A stretch of DNA of 64,000 bases from Ralstonia sp. A12 (GTDB lineage Bacteria; Pseudomonadota; Gammaproteobacteria; Burkholderiales; Burkholderiaceae), in contig NZ_JSZO01000011.1 of assembly GCF_000801955.1 (NCBI RefSeq), forward strand, positions 62,001 through 126,000, given 5' to 3'. This document shows, piece after piece, positions 53,601 through 62,559 of the stretch. The notes under the pieces were generated by a model. That model was not told where the DNA came from and did not search any database. It saw nothing but the letters and a program-made list of their open reading frames with translations. The position numbers were made by a program, and so were the translations under genes. Position 1 is the stretch's first letter. Each line of letters begins with the position of its first letter.

Positions 53601-53981
53601 TCAAGCGTATTGCGCAAGGCCGTGGCCGAGAGACCAATTCTCTTTCACAACCTCGACAAGGCTCACGAACACGTCCTCCGGCCGGATGCCCGGGTTCTCG
53701 CCAAGCAGCTCCGCGATCCGCCGAAACAGTGCTTTCTTTTGTTCCACGGTGCGAGTGTTGTTGGCGGTGATCTGGATATACACGAGGTCGTCGCTCCGGG
53801 CGACGTCAAGATAAGACGCGCCGTAGCGGAAGTTCGCAGCTTCATGCTCAGTCATGGCCATGAACTGGTTGTCTTCAGGAACGTTGAACGTTTCGCGCAT
53901 CGCGCGGTAAATGGCGTCGAAGATTGCCTGCCGATAGGCTTCCGTCTTTCCGGTGCGCAACGAGATATGAGCGAGTGGCAT
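53601..53981 (-). CDS. Tautomerase-family protein
   Basis: A 126-residue protein starting MPLAHISLRTGKTEAYRQAI, so Pro-1 is likely catalytic, with FRYGASYLDVARSDDLVYIQ and a C-terminal VFVSLVEVVKENWSLGHG typical of tautomerase-family proteins of about 130 residues. It lies 69 bases before the hydrolase gene and is divergent from the LysR gene at 54062, which probably regulates both. Confidence 0.85.
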   Translation of the reverse strand: MPLAHISLRTGKTEAYRQAIFDAIYRAMRETFNVPEDNQFMAMTEHEAANFRYGASYLDVARSDDLVYIQITANNTRTVEQKKALFRRIAELLGENPGIRPEDVFVSLVEVVKENWSLGHGLAQYA

Positions 53982-54044
53982 CGTGAGTCCCCTTGTTGTC
54001 TCGCTTCATACTAACTATTCTGTTGGGTTATGTATTTTTATTTC

Positions 54045-54057
54045 AATGATAATCATT
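54045..54057. promoter_or_regulatory. Fur-box-like palindrome at a LysR start
   Basis: AATGATAATCATT is a 13-base palindrome (centre base aside) matching the core 13 of 19 positions of the classic Fur box GATAATGATAATCATTATC. It lies four bases before the LysR ATG at 54062, in the divergent control region with the tautomerase gene. Confidence 0.5.
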
Positions 54058-54061
54058 TGAA

Positions 54062-54919
54062 ATGACTGAGCGCCCCCTCGACCTGGATGCCGTCACGGCC
54101 TTCGTCCGTGTTGCTGAGCTTGGCAGCTTTACGCGTGCCGCCCAGGCCATGCAGACAACGCAAGCCGCAGTCAGCTTGAAGCTCAAGCGGCTCGAAGACA
54201 GGCTCGGTTTCCGGTTGATTGAGCGAACGCCCCGGTACGTGGAGCTCTCAGCGCGGGGCGCAACCTTCCTTGAGCACGCTCGCGAACTCCTGGAAGTCCA
54301 TGATCGCGCGCTCTCTGCATTTGTCGGGACCCGGCAGCGCCTCACCATTGGCATCAGTGACCATGTTGCGGGGCCAGAGCTTCCGGCATTGATCGCGCGC
54401 ATGAACGCGCAAGACCCGGAGCTGTTGATTGAGGTCCGGATCGGATCGTCGGGTGACCTGCTGCAAAGCTTTGACCGACGAGAACTCGACACGGTGATCG
54501 CCCGCTTGCATGTCGGTCGGGATGACGGAGAAGTGCTTGCCGAAGAAAAGCTGGGCTGGTTCGCGGCACCTGGCTGGCATCCTCGAGCAGATGAGCCACT
54601 GCCGCTTGCCACGCTTGCAGAGCCATGCGGCGTGCGTGCGCTGGCAGGTAAGCTTCTCGACGAAGCAGCCGTGCCGTGGAGAGAAGTCTTCGTTGGTGGC
54701 GGTGTGGCGGCGGTTTCTGCGGCCGTCATGGCCGGGCTTGGCGTTGCCGCGTTGGCGCCGCGGATGTTGCCGTTTGGCGCCGTTGACGTGGGCGCCAAGC
54801 TTGGGCTTCCCGGCTTGCCGCGGCTGCCGATTCTGCTTCACACAAGGGTCAAGGACGGTCGCCCTCGTGACGTGCTGGCCGCGCTTTCAGCGGCCTTCCG
54901 GAGCGTGGTGCGAGGCTAG
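54062..54919 (+). CDS. LysR-family regulator
   Basis: A 285-residue LysR regulator with helix-turn-helix AFVRVAELGSFTRAAQAMQT, TQAAVSLKLKRLEDRLGFRL and a typical periplasmic-binding-like effector domain. The ATG at 54062 overlaps the edge of a Fur-like palindrome, so its own translation may be affected by binding there. It is divergent from the tautomerase/hydrolase pair. Confidence 0.9.
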   Translation: MTERPLDLDAVTAFVRVAELGSFTRAAQAMQTTQAAVSLKLKRLEDRLGFRLIERTPRYVELSARGATFLEHARELLEVHDRALSAFVGTRQRLTIGISDHVAGPELPALIARMNAQDPELLIEVRIGSSGDLLQSFDRRELDTVIARLHVGRDDGEVLAEEKLGWFAAPGWHPRADEPLPLATLAEPCGVRALAGKLLDEAAVPWREVFVGGGVAAVSAAVMAGLGVAALAPRMLPFGAVDVGAKLGLPGLPRLPILLHTRVKDGRPRDVLAALSAAFRSVVRG

Positions 54920-55000
54920 CGGAGCGTTAGGTTATCGGGTTGCTCGCGGAAGGGCGGATGTTGTTTCATAGCAGGCTTGTAAAAAAAAAACTACGAAAAA

Positions 55001-55375
55001 ATGAGAACAATCTTCATCGCTTCACTAGGGATTTCATTGCTTATTCAGACGTCACTATCCTTCGCGGATAGCGACAATGGGAAGAAGCTCTTTTTGGCAA
55101 GATGCGCCATGTGCCACGGAGCAGATGCCAAAGGAACAGGGCCGTTGGCCAACAAGAGCAATCCACCTACGCCTGATCTGACGACATCCGCTTTCAGAAA
55201 GCGACTCAGTGACTATCCGGGCGTCATTGTTTCGTCAGTCATACTTCGGCCAAATGGAGACTTGATTCCAAAAACGTTGCGGGAGAATGGTGTCAAGCTG
55301 TCACCTCACCCTTGGACGGTTAAGGACTTCCGTGATTTGAATCAGTACATGAGTGGCCTGATTTCAAAGAAATAA
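55001..55375 (+). CDS. Small c-type cytochrome
   Basis: A 124-residue secreted protein with a signal peptide (FIASLGISLLIQTSLSFADS) and a single haem-binding motif CAMCH near residue 38. The likely distal Met is in LNQYMSGLI. The ATG follows A-rich sequence with no clear ribosome site, and the gene looks lower in GC than its neighbours, suggesting transfer. No oxidoreductase partner is encoded nearby. Confidence 0.8.
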   Translation: MRTIFIASLGISLLIQTSLSFADSDNGKKLFLARCAMCHGADAKGTGPLANKSNPPTPDLTTSAFRKRLSDYPGVIVSSVILRPNGDLIPKTLRENGVKLSPHPWTVKDFRDLNQYMSGLISKK

Positions 55376-55455
55376 ATAGACAGGTTATGACTGAAAGCCG
55401 TCGCCTGTGCACCGAGAGGCCGACGGCTATTCCGGCTCCAGGCCGACGTTGAACG

Positions 55456-56025
55456 CTATGGGTGAAGCTTTTCGCCGTTGTTCAGCATGTCGATGAACTG
55501 AGCGATTTTCTTTGCGCGTGTTTCGGCCTTCTTTACGTTCTGGATTCTGAACAGAATCGCGTACCGGTTCTGGCCATTCAGGGTTGCGAAGAATTGCTTG
55601 GCCTTCGGGTTGGTGTCGAGGGCTTGTTGCAGATCATCGGGCACGGTCGACGTACTCGCAGAGGGATAGGCCGCCTCCCAACGTCCGTCGTGCTTGGCTT
55701 GATCGATCGCGCGAAGCCCTGTGGGGCGCATCCTTCCGGCGGAGATCAACGCCTCAGCCTTTGCCTTGTTGATCTTCGACCAGATGCTTTTGGCCGTTCT
55801 AGGCGTAAATCGTTGTAGCCAGTAGTGCTCGCTTTCCGCCTGCTTTTGCCCGTCAATCCACCCGTAGCAGAGGGCGCTCTCAAGTGCCTGTGCATAGGAC
55901 ACAGTCGGTTGTTCGGCAGACCGCTTTGCTATGCGGAGCCAGACACCGGGCACATCCTCTGCGTTGGCTTCGAGCCAGGCTTCCCAAGCTTCCTGATGGG
56001 TGAACGAGAGTGTTGGGTTGTGCAT
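55456..56025 (-). CDS. YdeI/OmpD-associated family protein
   Basis: A 189-residue protein with the family's features: QEAWEAWLEANAEDVPGVWL near the N-terminus, ALCYGWIDGQKQAESEHYWLQ in the middle and a C-terminal Lys-rich helix (KKAETRAKKIAQFIDMLNNG). YdeI proteins contribute to antimicrobial peptide resistance in enterics. The ATG at 56025 is preferred over a TTG at 56052. Confidence 0.85.
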   Translation of the reverse strand: MHNPTLSFTHQEAWEAWLEANAEDVPGVWLRIAKRSAEQPTVSYAQALESALCYGWIDGQKQAESEHYWLQRFTPRTAKSIWSKINKAKAEALISAGRMRPTGLRAIDQAKHDGRWEAAYPSASTSTVPDDLQQALDTNPKAKQFFATLNGQNRYAILFRIQNVKKAETRAKKIAQFIDMLNNGEKLHP

Positions 56026-56091
56026 TTCGCTAAACCTTACGTGCTTGTTCAATGGCGTAGCAGGCGGTATAGGCCCGTCGTCAGGCCACCG

Positions 56092-56742
56092 TCACCCCTG
56101 GCGCCGCAGAACAACATGCGTCGCCTTCTCTGATGCCACGGACTCAACGCACGCGTATCCCAGTGCACGCAAGTCGAGCCCTTCGAACAGCGGTTCCCCC
56201 CGGCCGAGCAGGACTGGCGAGATCGCAATGTGCAGCTCATCAATGAGGTGCTCACGAAGATACTGCCGGATGGTGTTCGGCCCGCCGCCGATCCGCACGT
56301 CCATTCCGGCTGCGGCCTCGCGCGCACGGTCGAGCGCCTCGTGGATGCCCCCGGTGATGAAGTGGAACGTGGTGCCGCCTTCCATCTCGAGGGAGGGGCG
56401 AGCATGGTGCGTCAGGACGAAGACTGGAACGTGATACGGCGGGTTGTCTCCCCACCAGCCTTTCCAGTTGGTGTCCGGCCATTCCCCGCGGATGGGGCCG
56501 AACATGTTCCGCCCAAGAATCCAGGCCCCGACATTCTGAAAGCTGCGGGCGGCGAAATCATCGTCAACCCCGGTCGTGCCGCCTTCCTTGCCGAACAGGT
56601 GCAGCTGGAAGGTGCGTGTGGGGATCAGCCACTGGTGCAGTTCGATCCCGCCAACGCCGAGCGGATTGTTGATGTCTTGATCCGGACCCGCTCCGTATCC
56701 GTCGAGCGAGATGGTGCAGCCTGCAACGCGAACGCGTGTCAT
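56092..56742 (-). CDS. Dihydrofolate reductase/RibD-like family protein
   Basis: A 216-residue protein of the bacterial bifunctional deaminase-reductase C-terminal family: VRVAGCTISLDGYGAGPDQD at the N-terminus, VPVFVLTHHARPSLEMEGGT, MDVRIGGGPNTIRQYLREHL and IDELHIAISPVLLGRGEPLF. It probably reduces an NADPH-dependent substrate; true folate activity is unlikely. Start supported by GGAGGC. Confidence 0.88.
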   Translation of the reverse strand: MTRVRVAGCTISLDGYGAGPDQDINNPLGVGGIELHQWLIPTRTFQLHLFGKEGGTTGVDDDFAARSFQNVGAWILGRNMFGPIRGEWPDTNWKGWWGDNPPYHVPVFVLTHHARPSLEMEGGTTFHFITGGIHEALDRAREAAAGMDVRIGGGPNTIRQYLREHLIDELHIAISPVLLGRGEPLFEGLDLRALGYACVESVASEKATHVVLRRQG

Positions 56743-56808
56743 CGTTTGCCTCCGTGTAGATGCTTAACAGGTCATCCCCCACCACTGGCAACCCACAGCC
56801 GCCGTTCC

Positions 56809-57462
56809 TCAGCCGCCCGGCAGTTTGCCAGTGAATACCGCCAATTGCGCAGCGAAAGCCCGCTTGTAAGCGGGCCGCGCCTCACCGCGAGCGACATAGG
56901 CCGCCAGCTTCGGAAATTCGTCCAGAAGGCCCGACGCCCGCAGCCGGAGCAGCACGGACACCATCATCAGATCCCCCGCGCTGAACGCACCATCAAGCCA
57001 CGCCGCATCGCCCAGGTGCGCAGAAAGCTGCTCCAGCCGATGGCGGATGCGATCCATGATTAGCGGTAAGCGCTCCTTGGTCCAGGGCTTGTCGCCCTCC
57101 TGAAACCTGGCGGTGACGAGTTCAAGGATCGGCGGCTCCACGGTGTTGAGCGCTGCAAACATCCATGTGATCGCCCGTGCCCGGGCATTGTCATCGTCCG
57201 GCAACAGTCCCGCATGGTGCTCTGCGATATGGAGAACGATCGCCCCGGTCTCGAACAGGACGAGATCGCCTTCCTCATACGTGGGGATCTGGCCGAACGG
57301 GTGCCGGCTCAGATGTGCGGGTTCCTTCATCGTCTGGAACGAAACCAGCCGAACCTCGTAGGGTTGGCCTGTCTCTTCGAGCGCCCAGCGCACGCGCGTG
57401 TCACGCGCCAGTCCCTTGCCGCCGTCGGGCGACCGTTCAAAGGCAGTGATGGTGGGGGGCAT
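56809..57462 (-). CDS. Glutathione S-transferase family protein
   Basis: A 217-residue GST: N-terminal thioredoxin-fold part (VRWALEETGQPYEVRLVSFQ, HPFGQIPTYEEGDLVLFETG) and helical C-terminal domain (AAWLDGAFSAGDLMMVSVLL). The ATG at 57462 starts MPPTITAFERSPDGGKG; the longer upstream frame lies in low-complexity DNA. Substrate unknown. Confidence 0.88.
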   Translation of the reverse strand: MPPTITAFERSPDGGKGLARDTRVRWALEETGQPYEVRLVSFQTMKEPAHLSRHPFGQIPTYEEGDLVLFETGAIVLHIAEHHAGLLPDDDNARARAITWMFAALNTVEPPILELVTARFQEGDKPWTKERLPLIMDRIRHRLEQLSAHLGDAAWLDGAFSAGDLMMVSVLLRLRASGLLDEFPKLAAYVARGEARPAYKRAFAAQLAVFTGKLPGG

Positions 57463-57668
57463 TGCGTGCTCCGGGGATGGGAAGCTATGGCGCGGACGAC
57501 GATTTCTTCGACACGGGACGTGTTTCTTGCGCTGCTTTATCCACGACGAACGAGCCGGGGCCAGTTCGACATGTTTTCTGTTCGGGTGATTGGCGGTACA
57601 TCCACATCTGGCCCCCAAACCACCACACATACATCCCCCAACCATTCACATTCACAACGCGCCGCCGC

Positions 57669-57912
57669 GTTGTACTTTCCCCGCCTGTCCCGAGGAAAGC
57701 AACAGCATCTTGTTATTGACTCCGCCCCGTTCCAGCTCCTTGAACAGCTCTCACCGATGCAGTTCCACCAGCCCCCTCCTGCGTAGTGAGCAGATCAACC
57801 CCAAAACCGCATGTATGAGGTTCAAAGCGTGGCGTTCCGAGCAAACAAGATTCGCGGTGCCGAGTCAATCCCGCCATGTATGGGGCTCTGAACCTCAGGC
57901 GTGAGCCTCAGA
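57669..57912 (-). pseudogene. Decayed copy of the 43.5-kb small-gene cassette and repeats
   Basis: Bases 57669-57805 align with 43473-43625, covering the hairpin after the 91-residue gene and its 3' half (shared blocks such as CAGCTCCTTGAACAGCTC against TAGCTCCTCCAACAACTC). The reading frame is broken. At 57806-57912 follow units like CGTTCCGAGCAAACAAG and GGTGCCGAGTCAATC that resemble the 21-bp array. The order and orientation match the 43.5-44.6 kb locus. The rest of the 57463-58002 gap holds nothing else I can name. Confidence 0.6.
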
Positions 57913-58002
57913 GGTTCAGAAGTGGAGCAGGGCGCCGCGACCGGCAGCAGCATCAGATGGCTGACGTCAGACCTGGGTCAAGCCGATGCGCGCGACGTGT
58001 GT

Positions 58003-59001
58003 TCAGTTCTGCGTCAGCGGATTCAGCGTCGTGCAGAGGAATCCGCTGCAGTTGCTGGCCTTGAAGTAGTAAGACGCCGATGTGCCGAGCATGAGATCCC
58101 CAAGGTAAGCGTTGTTCTGCGCGCCAAGGTCGTTCAGTTGCTGGATGTACGCCGCGCTTGCCGTCTGCACGGTTGCCGACTGGTACGTGAAGGTGGGCGA
58201 TTGGGTCTGGTCCTTCACGTAGACCCACGCGGAGTCGGCGCCGAACATCAACGCCCCCTTTGCGCGATAGCCGTTTGCACCTTCGCTGTTCGCCTGCGCG
58301 ATGAAGCCGCTCGACGTCGTCGGCAGCGTGAGCGCGTCGTAGGTGTAGGTCGCGTTTGACGCGTTGTTTTTCATGTACAGGCTCGTGCTCGCTGAACTGA
58401 GCATGATCGGGCCGACCAGCCAGTAGCCCGATTGTCCTTGCCCGTTGGCTTGCGTGAGGAACGCGGCCTGACTGGTCGGCCAGGCTACCGCAGCGTAGGT
58501 ATAGGTGGCTGACGAGCCGCCGTCCTTGCGATACAAGTTTCCATACGTCAGCGGACCTTCAAAGCGATAGCCGCGTGCACCCTCGGCGTTTGCCTGCGCG
58601 AGGAAGGCCGACTGGCCGCTTTGTGCGCCGACTAGTTCGTACGTGTACGTTTGCGCGGTGCCGTCGTTGACGAAGACTGAAGTCGTGGTGCTGCCCGACG
58701 CGTTGAACCGGTCGCCCAGATAGCGAAAACCCTTTGCGCCTTCGCTGTTCACCAGAGCAAGGAAGCTCGCCGCATCTGCCGCGGGCGACAGGGCTTCATA
58801 GCGCAGCGTGAGCGTGCTGCCGCCATTGGACCCCGAGCCTGGATTGGTGCCCGTGCCCGTGCCCGAACCTGTACCCGGCCCCGAGCCTGTACCCGTTCCG
58901 GTTCCCGCATTCGAACCGGTGCCTGATGTGGAGGAGTCGCCACCGCCGCCACAGGCAGTGAGTGCAACACAAGTCATCGCGATCAGCGCAACGGTTTTCA
59001 T
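58003..59001 (-). CDS. Lipoprotein with five tandem ~45-residue repeats
   Basis: A 332-residue lipoprotein: lipobox LTAC, a Gly/Thr/Ser linker with GTGTGSG repeats (residues about 18-60), then five repeats of about 45 residues, each built around FLAQANAEGARGYRFEG-like and TYTYAAV-like segments. Repeated strands suggest a beta-rich, perhaps solenoid, surface domain. The ATG at 59001 follows GAGGTGACC. No family recognised by name. Confidence 0.8.
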   Translation of the reverse strand: MKTVALIAMTCVALTACGGGGDSSTSGTGSNAGTGTGTGSGPGTGSGTGTGTNPGSGSNGGSTLTLRYEALSPAADAASFLALVNSEGAKGFRYLGDRFNASGSTTTSVFVNDGTAQTYTYELVGAQSGQSAFLAQANAEGARGYRFEGPLTYGNLYRKDGGSSATYTYAAVAWPTSQAAFLTQANGQGQSGYWLVGPIMLSSASTSLYMKNNASNATYTYDALTLPTTSSGFIAQANSEGANGYRAKGALMFGADSAWVYVKDQTQSPTFTYQSATVQTASAAYIQQLNDLGAQNNAYLGDLMLGTSASYYFKASNCSGFLCTTLNPLTQN

Positions 59002-59257
59002 GGGGTCACCTCGGAAGAGAAAATGTGTGAGCGAAGCCCGCGCGCACGACCCTGCCGTGTGCGGGCAAATAGCAACAAGCCATACAGGTAATACCTTCGG
59101 TTGGTAATGGAGTTGCCCCGGTTGGCTGGCCGCTGGCATGCGCCAGCGTTGCGCCGTAGCGAATCCATGACATGGAAATATACCGATCTATCTCATTTGG
59201 GTGATGATCGTTTGGTAATGCACGGCACTGAATGATCGGCGCGTTGAATCCATTGGG

Positions 59258-59293
59258 TGGTGGCCGTGGTGGCCGTGGTGGCCGTGGTGGCCC
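59258..59293. repeat. Four copies of a 9-bp tandem repeat
   Basis: TGGTGGCCG occurs four times in a row (the last differs in its final base) in the gap between the lipoprotein and the next gene. No reading frame uses it. The rest of 59002-59344 shows no gene. Confidence 0.85.
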
Positions 59294-59344
59294 TGCTGGG
59301 GCGGCAGGTTTTCTGGTGGCTGGGATGCATTACCCGCCTTAACT

Positions 59345-59587
59345 TCAGCGCTTGCTTCGATCCCGCGCCTTCACGTCGTACTGCTGGCGATCAATCTCAT
59401 CCCCATACAGCAGGGCATCGTTGAAGAGCCGGTTGTCGTGCGGCAGGGGTTCGGGCCATTCGCCCTCTCCGTAGAAGCATCGGTAGATCAACTCCGCCTG
59501 GTGGTCCCATCGAAACATCACCTCCTCGAAGGGATAGTCCACGAACACGTCTCGACCCTGGAACGTCACACCTTTTTGAACCGGCAT
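59345..59587 (-). CDS. Small hypothetical protein
   Basis: An 80-residue protein (MPVQKGVTFQGRDVFVDYPF, then HQAELIYRCFYGEGEWPEP), Trp/Tyr-rich and acidic. The ATG at 59587 has AAGGG upstream; an ATG at 59653 overlaps the upstream regulator's stop (ATGA) and would add 22 residues. Family unknown. It is downstream of the YafY-type regulator. Confidence 0.6.
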   Translation of the reverse strand: MPVQKGVTFQGRDVFVDYPFEEVMFRWDHQAELIYRCFYGEGEWPEPLPHDNRLFNDALLYGDEIDRQQYDVKARDRSKR

Positions 59588-59649
59588 CTGTGCCCTTCGG
59601 AAAGCGGACACCGGACCAGTCAGTGCTCGGCATCCGCGCAAAACGAATC

Positions 59650-60621
59650 TCATGTCTTGTAGAGCGTTTTCAACTGCGACAACTCTTCCAGCAGCTGCTG
59701 CTTGAGTTCCTGCGGCCCAAGGATCTTCATATGTGCACCGTACCCGAGCAGCTTTCGCGCGCCGTGCTCGATGGATTCGATGGGCAACAGAAATTCTTTC
59801 CAGCCAGCCGGCACCATGGTGCTGCCGGCGTCCTGGTCAACAGGCAGGGTTTTGACACGCGCGTTGATCAGCCAATTCTCGCCGCGTGGGGATACGGCGA
59901 TGTGTGCTGTCAGCCGATAGAGATCGGTCTCGTACCGGCGCATGGCGTCATGCCAGTGCTTTGCCAGATCAAACCGCGCGGGCCGCTTGAAGCGGCGGCG
60001 CGAGGGTTTGAGTTCAGCAATCTTCGCCAGCCGAAAGGTCAGCGGGCCGGGCTTGCCGGCCACCTTGGCAATCAGGTACCAGGCTCCGCCCTTGAGCACC
60101 AGACCGAGGGGTTCGAGCTCGCGGTCGGACAGGCCATGCCAGCTCTCGTACTTCACTTCGATGCGGTACGAATTCCACACGGCATCGGCAACTTCACGCA
60201 GGAACACCGGTGTCTCCTGCGCGCGGTACCAATCCACGGTATCGATGTGCAGTCGGCTGGCGACGCGGTCTGCCTGTTCGCGCGAGTCCGGCGGCAGGCT
60301 GGCAATCATCTTCCGCTGCGCGGAGGTTGCCATGCCGTCCAGGCCGAGTTCTGTCGCCGGACCGGGTAGCCCCGCCAGAAACAGCGCGTGTGCTTCCTGC
60401 ACTGTGAGCCCGGTGAGATCGGTGCGCCAACCCTCACGCAGTTGAAAGCCGCCGTTGCGGCCGCGGTCTCCCCAAATGGGCACGCCCGCGGTGGAGAGCT
60501 GGTCGATATCCCGCAGGATCGTGCGCTCGGACACCTCCAATGCTTCCGCCAGCGCCGGGGCAGTCATGCGCCCGCGCGCTTGCAGCAGCATCATGATCGA
60601 CAACAGCCGGCTCGCTTTCAT
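59650..60621 (-). CDS. YafY-type transcriptional regulator (HTH + WYL)
   Basis: A 323-residue regulator: N-terminal HTH_11 domain (RLLSIMMLLQARGRMTAPAL, LEVSERTILRDIDQLSTAGV) and a WYL effector domain with LVLKGGAWYLIAKVAG. The ATG at 60621 is preferred over a TTG one codon upstream. A perfect palindrome lies 22 bases upstream, between it and the divergent NIPSNAP-like gene, fitting autoregulation and control of that gene. Confidence 0.9.
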   Translation of the reverse strand: MKASRLLSIMMLLQARGRMTAPALAEALEVSERTILRDIDQLSTAGVPIWGDRGRNGGFQLREGWRTDLTGLTVQEAHALFLAGLPGPATELGLDGMATSAQRKMIASLPPDSREQADRVASRLHIDTVDWYRAQETPVFLREVADAVWNSYRIEVKYESWHGLSDRELEPLGLVLKGGAWYLIAKVAGKPGPLTFRLAKIAELKPSRRRFKRPARFDLAKHWHDAMRRYETDLYRLTAHIAVSPRGENWLINARVKTLPVDQDAGSTMVPAGWKEFLLPIESIEHGARKLLGYGAHMKILGPQELKQQLLEELSQLKTLYKT

Positions 60622-60642
60622 CAATGCACCATGGCCTCAAAT

Positions 60643-60663
60643 ACATGACATGAGATGTCATGT
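60643..60663. promoter_or_regulatory. Palindromic operator between yafY-like and NIPSNAP-like genes
   Basis: ACATGACAT-GAG-ATGTCATGT is a perfect inverted repeat with nine-base arms and a three-base centre. It lies in the 98-base divergent control region and is the best candidate site for the YafY-type regulator. Confidence 0.7.
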
Positions 60664-60719
60664 TAATGGACATATCGTTGGCGCATCCCCTGTTGGTGCC
60701 GTCCACGCAAAGGTCAAAC

Positions 60720-61457
60720 ATGAACGCGAGCATTCAAGACACGCAGCTGGAGGTGATCGAGCTGCGCCAGTACACGCTTCAACCCAACAAGCGCGATGTG
60801 CTGATCGATCTCTTCGATCGCGAGCTTGTCGAGACGCAGGAAGCGGTTGGGATGACCGTCATGGGGCAGTTTCGCGATCTCGATCATCCGGACCTGTTTG
60901 TCTGGCTGCGCGGGTTTAAGAGCATGGAGACCCGCCTGCGCGGCCTGACGGCGTTCTATGGCGGCCCGACTTGGCAAGCTCATGCCGAGGCGGCCAACGC
61001 CACGATGCTGGATTCGGACAACGTGCTGCTGTTGCGCCCCGCCTGGGAGGGTGCCCACCTGCCGACCGACCTGACGCGCCGCGCGAGCCAGGATGCAACG
61101 GCGATACCGCCGGGCTTTGTCGACATCACGATCTTCTATCTGGAAGCGCCCGCGTCAGCGGAGCTGCTGGCGTTCTGCCGCGAACGCATGGCGCGCGTTC
61201 TCAGCGCCGGCGGCGCGGCAGCCCAGGGCTGGTACACCACCGAGCCGAGCGAGAACGATTTCCGTCGATTGCCGGTGCGGGCGAATGAGCACGTGCTGGT
61301 GGGCGTTGCCGTGTTTCCTGACATCACCTGGTTTGACGCATTCGGCCGATCGAATCTGTGGGCGCGTGAGGTTGCGCCGCAATTGGCGCAATGGCCAATT
61401 CGGTCGACCGAGACGCACCGGCTGGTGCCCACGGCGCGCTCGGCCATTCACGCGTAA
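60720..61457 (+). CDS. NIPSNAP-family protein
   Basis: A 245-residue protein with two NIPSNAP-type ferredoxin-like halves: VIELRQYTLQPNKRDVLIDL with FVWLRGFKSMETRLRGLTAF, and VDITIFYLEAPASAELLAFC in the second half. Bacterial members have no known reaction. The ATG at 60720 follows AAGG. It is divergent from the YafY-type regulator. Confidence 0.85.
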   Translation: MNASIQDTQLEVIELRQYTLQPNKRDVLIDLFDRELVETQEAVGMTVMGQFRDLDHPDLFVWLRGFKSMETRLRGLTAFYGGPTWQAHAEAANATMLDSDNVLLLRPAWEGAHLPTDLTRRASQDATAIPPGFVDITIFYLEAPASAELLAFCRERMARVLSAGGAAAQGWYTTEPSENDFRRLPVRANEHVLVGVAVFPDITWFDAFGRSNLWAREVAPQLAQWPIRSTETHRLVPTARSAIHA

Positions 61458-61492
61458 GGCGGGTTTGCACGCACACAGGCGCCGCCGTCGCA

Positions 61493-62500
61493 CTAGCCGT
61501 TGGTAAACCGGACAATCAGCACCACCGCAAAGACGGCATACAAGCTGCCGGCTACCACCAGCGTGCGTCCGTGGACCATGCCGCGCCGGAACATGGCCCA
61601 GAGATACACGATGGCGGCGGCGGTGATGATGCCGGATGCGAGCAGCGGCCCGTCGAAGCGCCAGGGCGTGAAGAAGATGCCCAGCGCGCTCGGGATGGTG
61701 GCCTGGATCATCATCGCGCCAGAGATGTTGGCCAGGGCCAGGCGCTCCTTGCCTTGCCGGACCCAGATCAACGCGTTCATCGTTTCCGGCAACTCGGTGG
61801 CAACGGGGCTCAGCAGCAGGGCAACAAGGTGGGGCGGCCACTGCAGTGCCGTGCCGATCGACTCCAGCTGCGACACAAACACATGTGAAGCGCCGCCAAT
61901 CACCACGAGCGCAATCACAGCTTGCAGCACGGCCCAGCCGAGCGCGGGCTCTGCCTGGTTGGGGCGGATCGACAGGGGCTCCAACTCCTCTTCTTCCGGC
62001 GCGGTATCGCCATCCCGGATTTCTCGCCAGACGTAGACGGCGTACGCGGCAAGGAAGAGCACACCCAGCCACGGCTTGTAGGCGAACGCGACCAGCCCCA
62101 GGGCGACCTTGACCACAAAGACGCCCAGGAAGGCAGCCTGGTCGCGGCTCATCCGCATGTGGTCGACTTTGACTTCTGTCGTTGGCCGTCCAAGGCGTTT
62201 CCGGTTCGCGATCAATGCCAAGCCGACCACGGCATAGGCGAGGGTCGCCAGCACAAGCGGGCCGCCCATTGCTGCGCCGACACCGAGGTCCTTCTTCTCG
62301 GGCGTGGAGCCGAACGCGACCGCTACAAACGTCACGGCGCTTTCAGGCAGCGCGGTGCCAAACGCGGCCAATACCGAACCCACCGCAGTGGCGCCCAGAT
62401 TCAGCCGCTTGCCGCACCATTCAATGCCGTTGACGAAGTATTCGCAGGCCAGGTAGATGGCACCTGCCGACATCAGGAAAAGACCGATCGTGAGAAGCAT
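61493..62500 (-). CDS. Ca2+/cation antiporter (CaCA family), manganese-linked
   Basis: A 335-residue inner-membrane exchanger with about ten helices and the two alpha-repeats of the CaCA family: GATAVGSVLAAFGTALPESA and LLSPVATELPETMNALIW. The ATG at 62500 is used; a GTG 24 codons upstream lies in the riboswitch region. A yybP-ykoY-type manganese riboswitch precedes it, so it probably exports Mn2+ rather than, or as well as, Ca2+. Confidence 0.88.
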   Translation of the reverse strand: MLLTIGLFLMSAGAIYLACEYFVNGIEWCGKRLNLGATAVGSVLAAFGTALPESAVTFVAVAFGSTPEKKDLGVGAAMGGPLVLATLAYAVVGLALIANRKRLGRPTTEVKVDHMRMSRDQAAFLGVFVVKVALGLVAFAYKPWLGVLFLAAYAVYVWREIRDGDTAPEEEELEPLSIRPNQAEPALGWAVLQAVIALVVIGGASHVFVSQLESIGTALQWPPHLVALLLSPVATELPETMNALIWVRQGKERLALANISGAMMIQATIPSALGIFFTPWRFDGPLLASGIITAAAIVYLWAMFRRGMVHGRTLVVAGSLYAVFAVVLIVRFTNG

Positions 62501-62559
62501 GAAATGTGAGGGGCCGGGCGACGCGATCAACCAATGGCGCAGCAACGCACGTCGCCCAG

